From the NCBI GenBank assembly GCA_035487295.1, contig DATHMH010000034.1, positions 62,001 to 126,000 of the forward strand: a stretch of 64,000 bases of DNA. The letters run 5' to 3'. Source of the DNA: QIAW01 sp035487295. Its GTDB lineage: Bacteria; Acidobacteriota; Terriglobia; Terriglobales; Acidobacteriaceae. Below are positions 62,780-64,000 of this stretch, in pieces. Numbering within the stretch: the first letter of the stretch is position 1; each line of letters starts with the position of its first letter. The notes beneath the pieces were generated by a model, which had not been told where the DNA came from, did not search any database, and was given only the letters and a program-made list of their open reading frames with translations. The position numbers and the translations under genes were made by a program.

Positions 62780-63556
62780 TCAGGAACACGTTCCTTGAGA
62801 AAGATTTGCCGGTTTGGGTTTGGCGATCGCAGCATCGAGCGCCGCTTTTTCGTTTTTGCGAAGCGGGCGCACTTTGCCCCTGGCAAGGTCGCCGAGCGCA
62901 AGCGGCCCGATGGCGACACGTACGAGCCGCAGCACATCGATGTGAAAATGCGCGAGCATGCGCCGAATCTGCCGGTTCTTGCCCTCGTCGAGAACGATCT
63001 CAAGCCAGGTATTGCGCTCGCCGCTGCGCATGACCCGTACTCGCCTGGCGCGTAGAAAATCTTCATCATCGCAGACTCCGTCGCGCAAGCCCTGCAACAG
63101 AGACTCGCCGGCAGCGGCGTTGATCTGGACGTGGTAGATTTTTTCGAGGTGCGTGTTTGGATCGGTAATCCGCGCCGCCCATTCCGAGTCATTGCTGAGC
63201 AGCAGCAAGCCTTCGCTGGCCTTATCGAGGCGGCCTACGGGACCGAGCCAGGGCAAGGATGCACCCAGCAGGGAATAGATGGTATCGCGGCCCTGCTCGT
63301 CGCTGGCGGTCGTGATGATTCCGCGCGGTTTGTTCAGCATCAGGTAGACTTTCTTTTCCGCCAAGACGCCATGGCCATCCACCTGGATGCGATCGTGAGT
63401 GAGGTCGACCGGCTGCTCCGGATCGCGTCTGGTCCTGCTGTTCAGTGAGACGCGTCCGGCGCGAATCAGCTGCGAAGCTTGTGAGCGCGAGCAGTAACCC
63501 AGCTTTGAGAGCGCGCGAGCCAGCCCGATGCGGCGCGATGTTTTTGGCTCAGCCAC
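62780..63556 (-). CDS. RsuA/RluB-family pseudouridine synthase
   Basis: This 258-residue enzyme isomerises uridine to pseudouridine in rRNA. It has an N-terminal S4 RNA-binding domain (RALSKLGYCSRSQASQLIRAG), the catalytic signature VGRLDKASEGLLLLSND with nucleophile D111, and the late motif EGKNRQIRRMLAH. Which rRNA position it modifies cannot be told; the form suits RluB or RsuA. The start is a GTG after TTAGG. It is not linked to a clear partner. Confidence 0.9.
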   Translation of the reverse strand: MAEPKTSRRIGLARALSKLGYCSRSQASQLIRAGRVSLNSRTRRDPEQPVDLTHDRIQVDGHGVLAEKKVYLMLNKPRGIITTASDEQGRDTIYSLLGASLPWLGPVGRLDKASEGLLLLSNDSEWAARITDPNTHLEKIYHVQINAAAGESLLQGLRDGVCDDEDFLRARRVRVMRSGERNTWLEIVLDEGKNRQIRRMLAHFHIDVLRLVRVAIGPLALGDLARGKVRPLRKNEKAALDAAIAKPKPANLSQGTCS

Positions 63557-63721
63557 GGCCTAATGGTACGCCAGGCGCGAGTTTCGCCGCGCAACTAACG
63601 CGACGAGACTAAGCGGATGCATGTAACGAGTATGCTTGAGGCCGCGCGGCTTCCCAGGGGAATGTGGGCGGGACGGGAGCGAATCACCGGGTTGGATCGG
63701 GTGGGGGGTGGGGGTATTTGA

Positions 63722-63760
63722 ACTGCAGTTCTCAGTTCTCGGTTCCCAGTTCTCAGACCG
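63722..63760. repeat. Heptamer tandem repeat (CAGTTCT)
   Basis: Units CAGTTCT, CAGTTCT, CGGTTCC, CAGTTCT, CAG, seven-base spaced. Confidence 0.75.
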
Positions 63761-63919
63761 AAGACATTGTTGGAAGGGGGTGGGGGTTACTAAGTAACCT
63801 CTGAGCGGCCGCAATTTGGGAGGGGGTGGGGGGTATTACTCGAAGTAGTCGATGCAGTGGTAAGCGATTCACAATCAATCAGATAGGAAAATGGCGGAGC
63901 AATGGGGAAGTAGTCTCTG

Positions 63920-63968
63920 AACCAGTTCTCAGAACTGCAGTTCTCAGTTCTCGGTTCTCAGTTCTCAG
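63920..63968. repeat. Heptamer tandem repeat (CAGTTCT)
   Basis: Units CAGTTCT, CAGAACTG (inverted), CAGTTCT, CAGTTCT, CGGTTCT, CAGTTCT, CAGAA. It contains both orientations. Confidence 0.75.
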
Positions 63969-64000
63969 AATAGATCCTTCCCCTTCGACAAGCTCAGGGT

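Larger units (their letters stand above)
63557..64000. other. Repeat-rich end region without a gene
   Basis: Holds G-rich stretches (GGGTGGGGGGTGGGGGT at 63699-63715 and later), two heptamer tracts (63722-63760 and 63920-63968) and a half-copy of the dispersed ATCCTGATCCC element (63968-64000). An 84-codon minus-strand frame here is not protein-like. Confidence 0.5.

Noticed and set aside
63560..63814. An 84-codon minus-strand frame
   Set aside because: It is composed largely of heptamer repeat and G-rich tract.

Overview
The window looks like a chromosomal segment of a soil-type Acidobacteriota (Terriglobia, Koribacter-like). This is inferred from the moderately high GC, the many secreted proteins built from Ig-like, CnaB and beta-propeller modules, a Fe-S aconitase A, a CADD-type 4-aminobenzoate synthase, long TPR and spermidine-synthase-like membrane proteins, and the abundant intergenic heptamer repeats and small hairpin repeats. 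There is no insertion sequence, no CRISPR array, no integrase and no prophage. Most genes are housekeeping or envelope genes in short operons or standing alone.

Layout. 1-6.2 kb: the purD N-terminus, small transporters and enzymes (LysE, TSUP, cupin, VOC, GNAT, FlK-like thioesterase, M15-like DUF5715 protein, CADD-type PABA synthase). 6.4-13.1 kb: mnmG carrying two in-frame repeat insertions, a TPR membrane protein and a tandem pair of YncE-like propellers. 13.3-15.8 kb: a Ro60/Y RNA locus. 16-26 kb: an MFS carrier, an Ig/PQQ-propeller lipoprotein, ruvB, small lipoproteins, a DedA-type protein and a parvulin-type isomerase. 26.7-34.5 kb: a 1,765-residue modular copper-radical oxidase, a cupin, a MogA/MoaB enzyme and a secreted protein. 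34.5-45.6 kb: a spermidine-synthase-like membrane/TPR protein, an RDD protein, a class A PBP followed by a PASTA protein, then fmt and def separated by two paralogous coiled-coil genes. 45.8-55.5 kb: two overlapping paralogous secreted proteins, acnA and a tail-fibre-like surface protein. 55.5-64 kb: an AsmA-like protein, a methyltransferase, a Tat-exported ferritin-like protein, a ten-Asp-box propeller, an rRNA pseudouridine synthase and a repeat-rich end.

The most interesting system is the Ro60 (Rsr) locus. A TROVE plus vWA protein is preceded by five, perhaps six, short RNA-like elements. Each has a closing stem, TGG, exactly 10 nt, then a GGTTACTTCG-type block; four of the five also have a clear TTGTTC-type 3' block. 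Two of them enclose a circularly permuted tRNA (T-arm, acceptor-like stem closed by a loop, D-arm, no anticodon arm), the architecture known for bacterial YrlA Y RNAs. The last element ends 5 nt before the Ro60 ribosome binding site, so it probably lies in the Ro60 mRNA leader. A four-cysteine protein is embedded in the cluster.

The second theme is a superfamily of 7-bp tandem repeats. They occur within mnmG (twice, in frame), supply the apparent start codon of mogA, and contain the stop codons of fmt and acnA.
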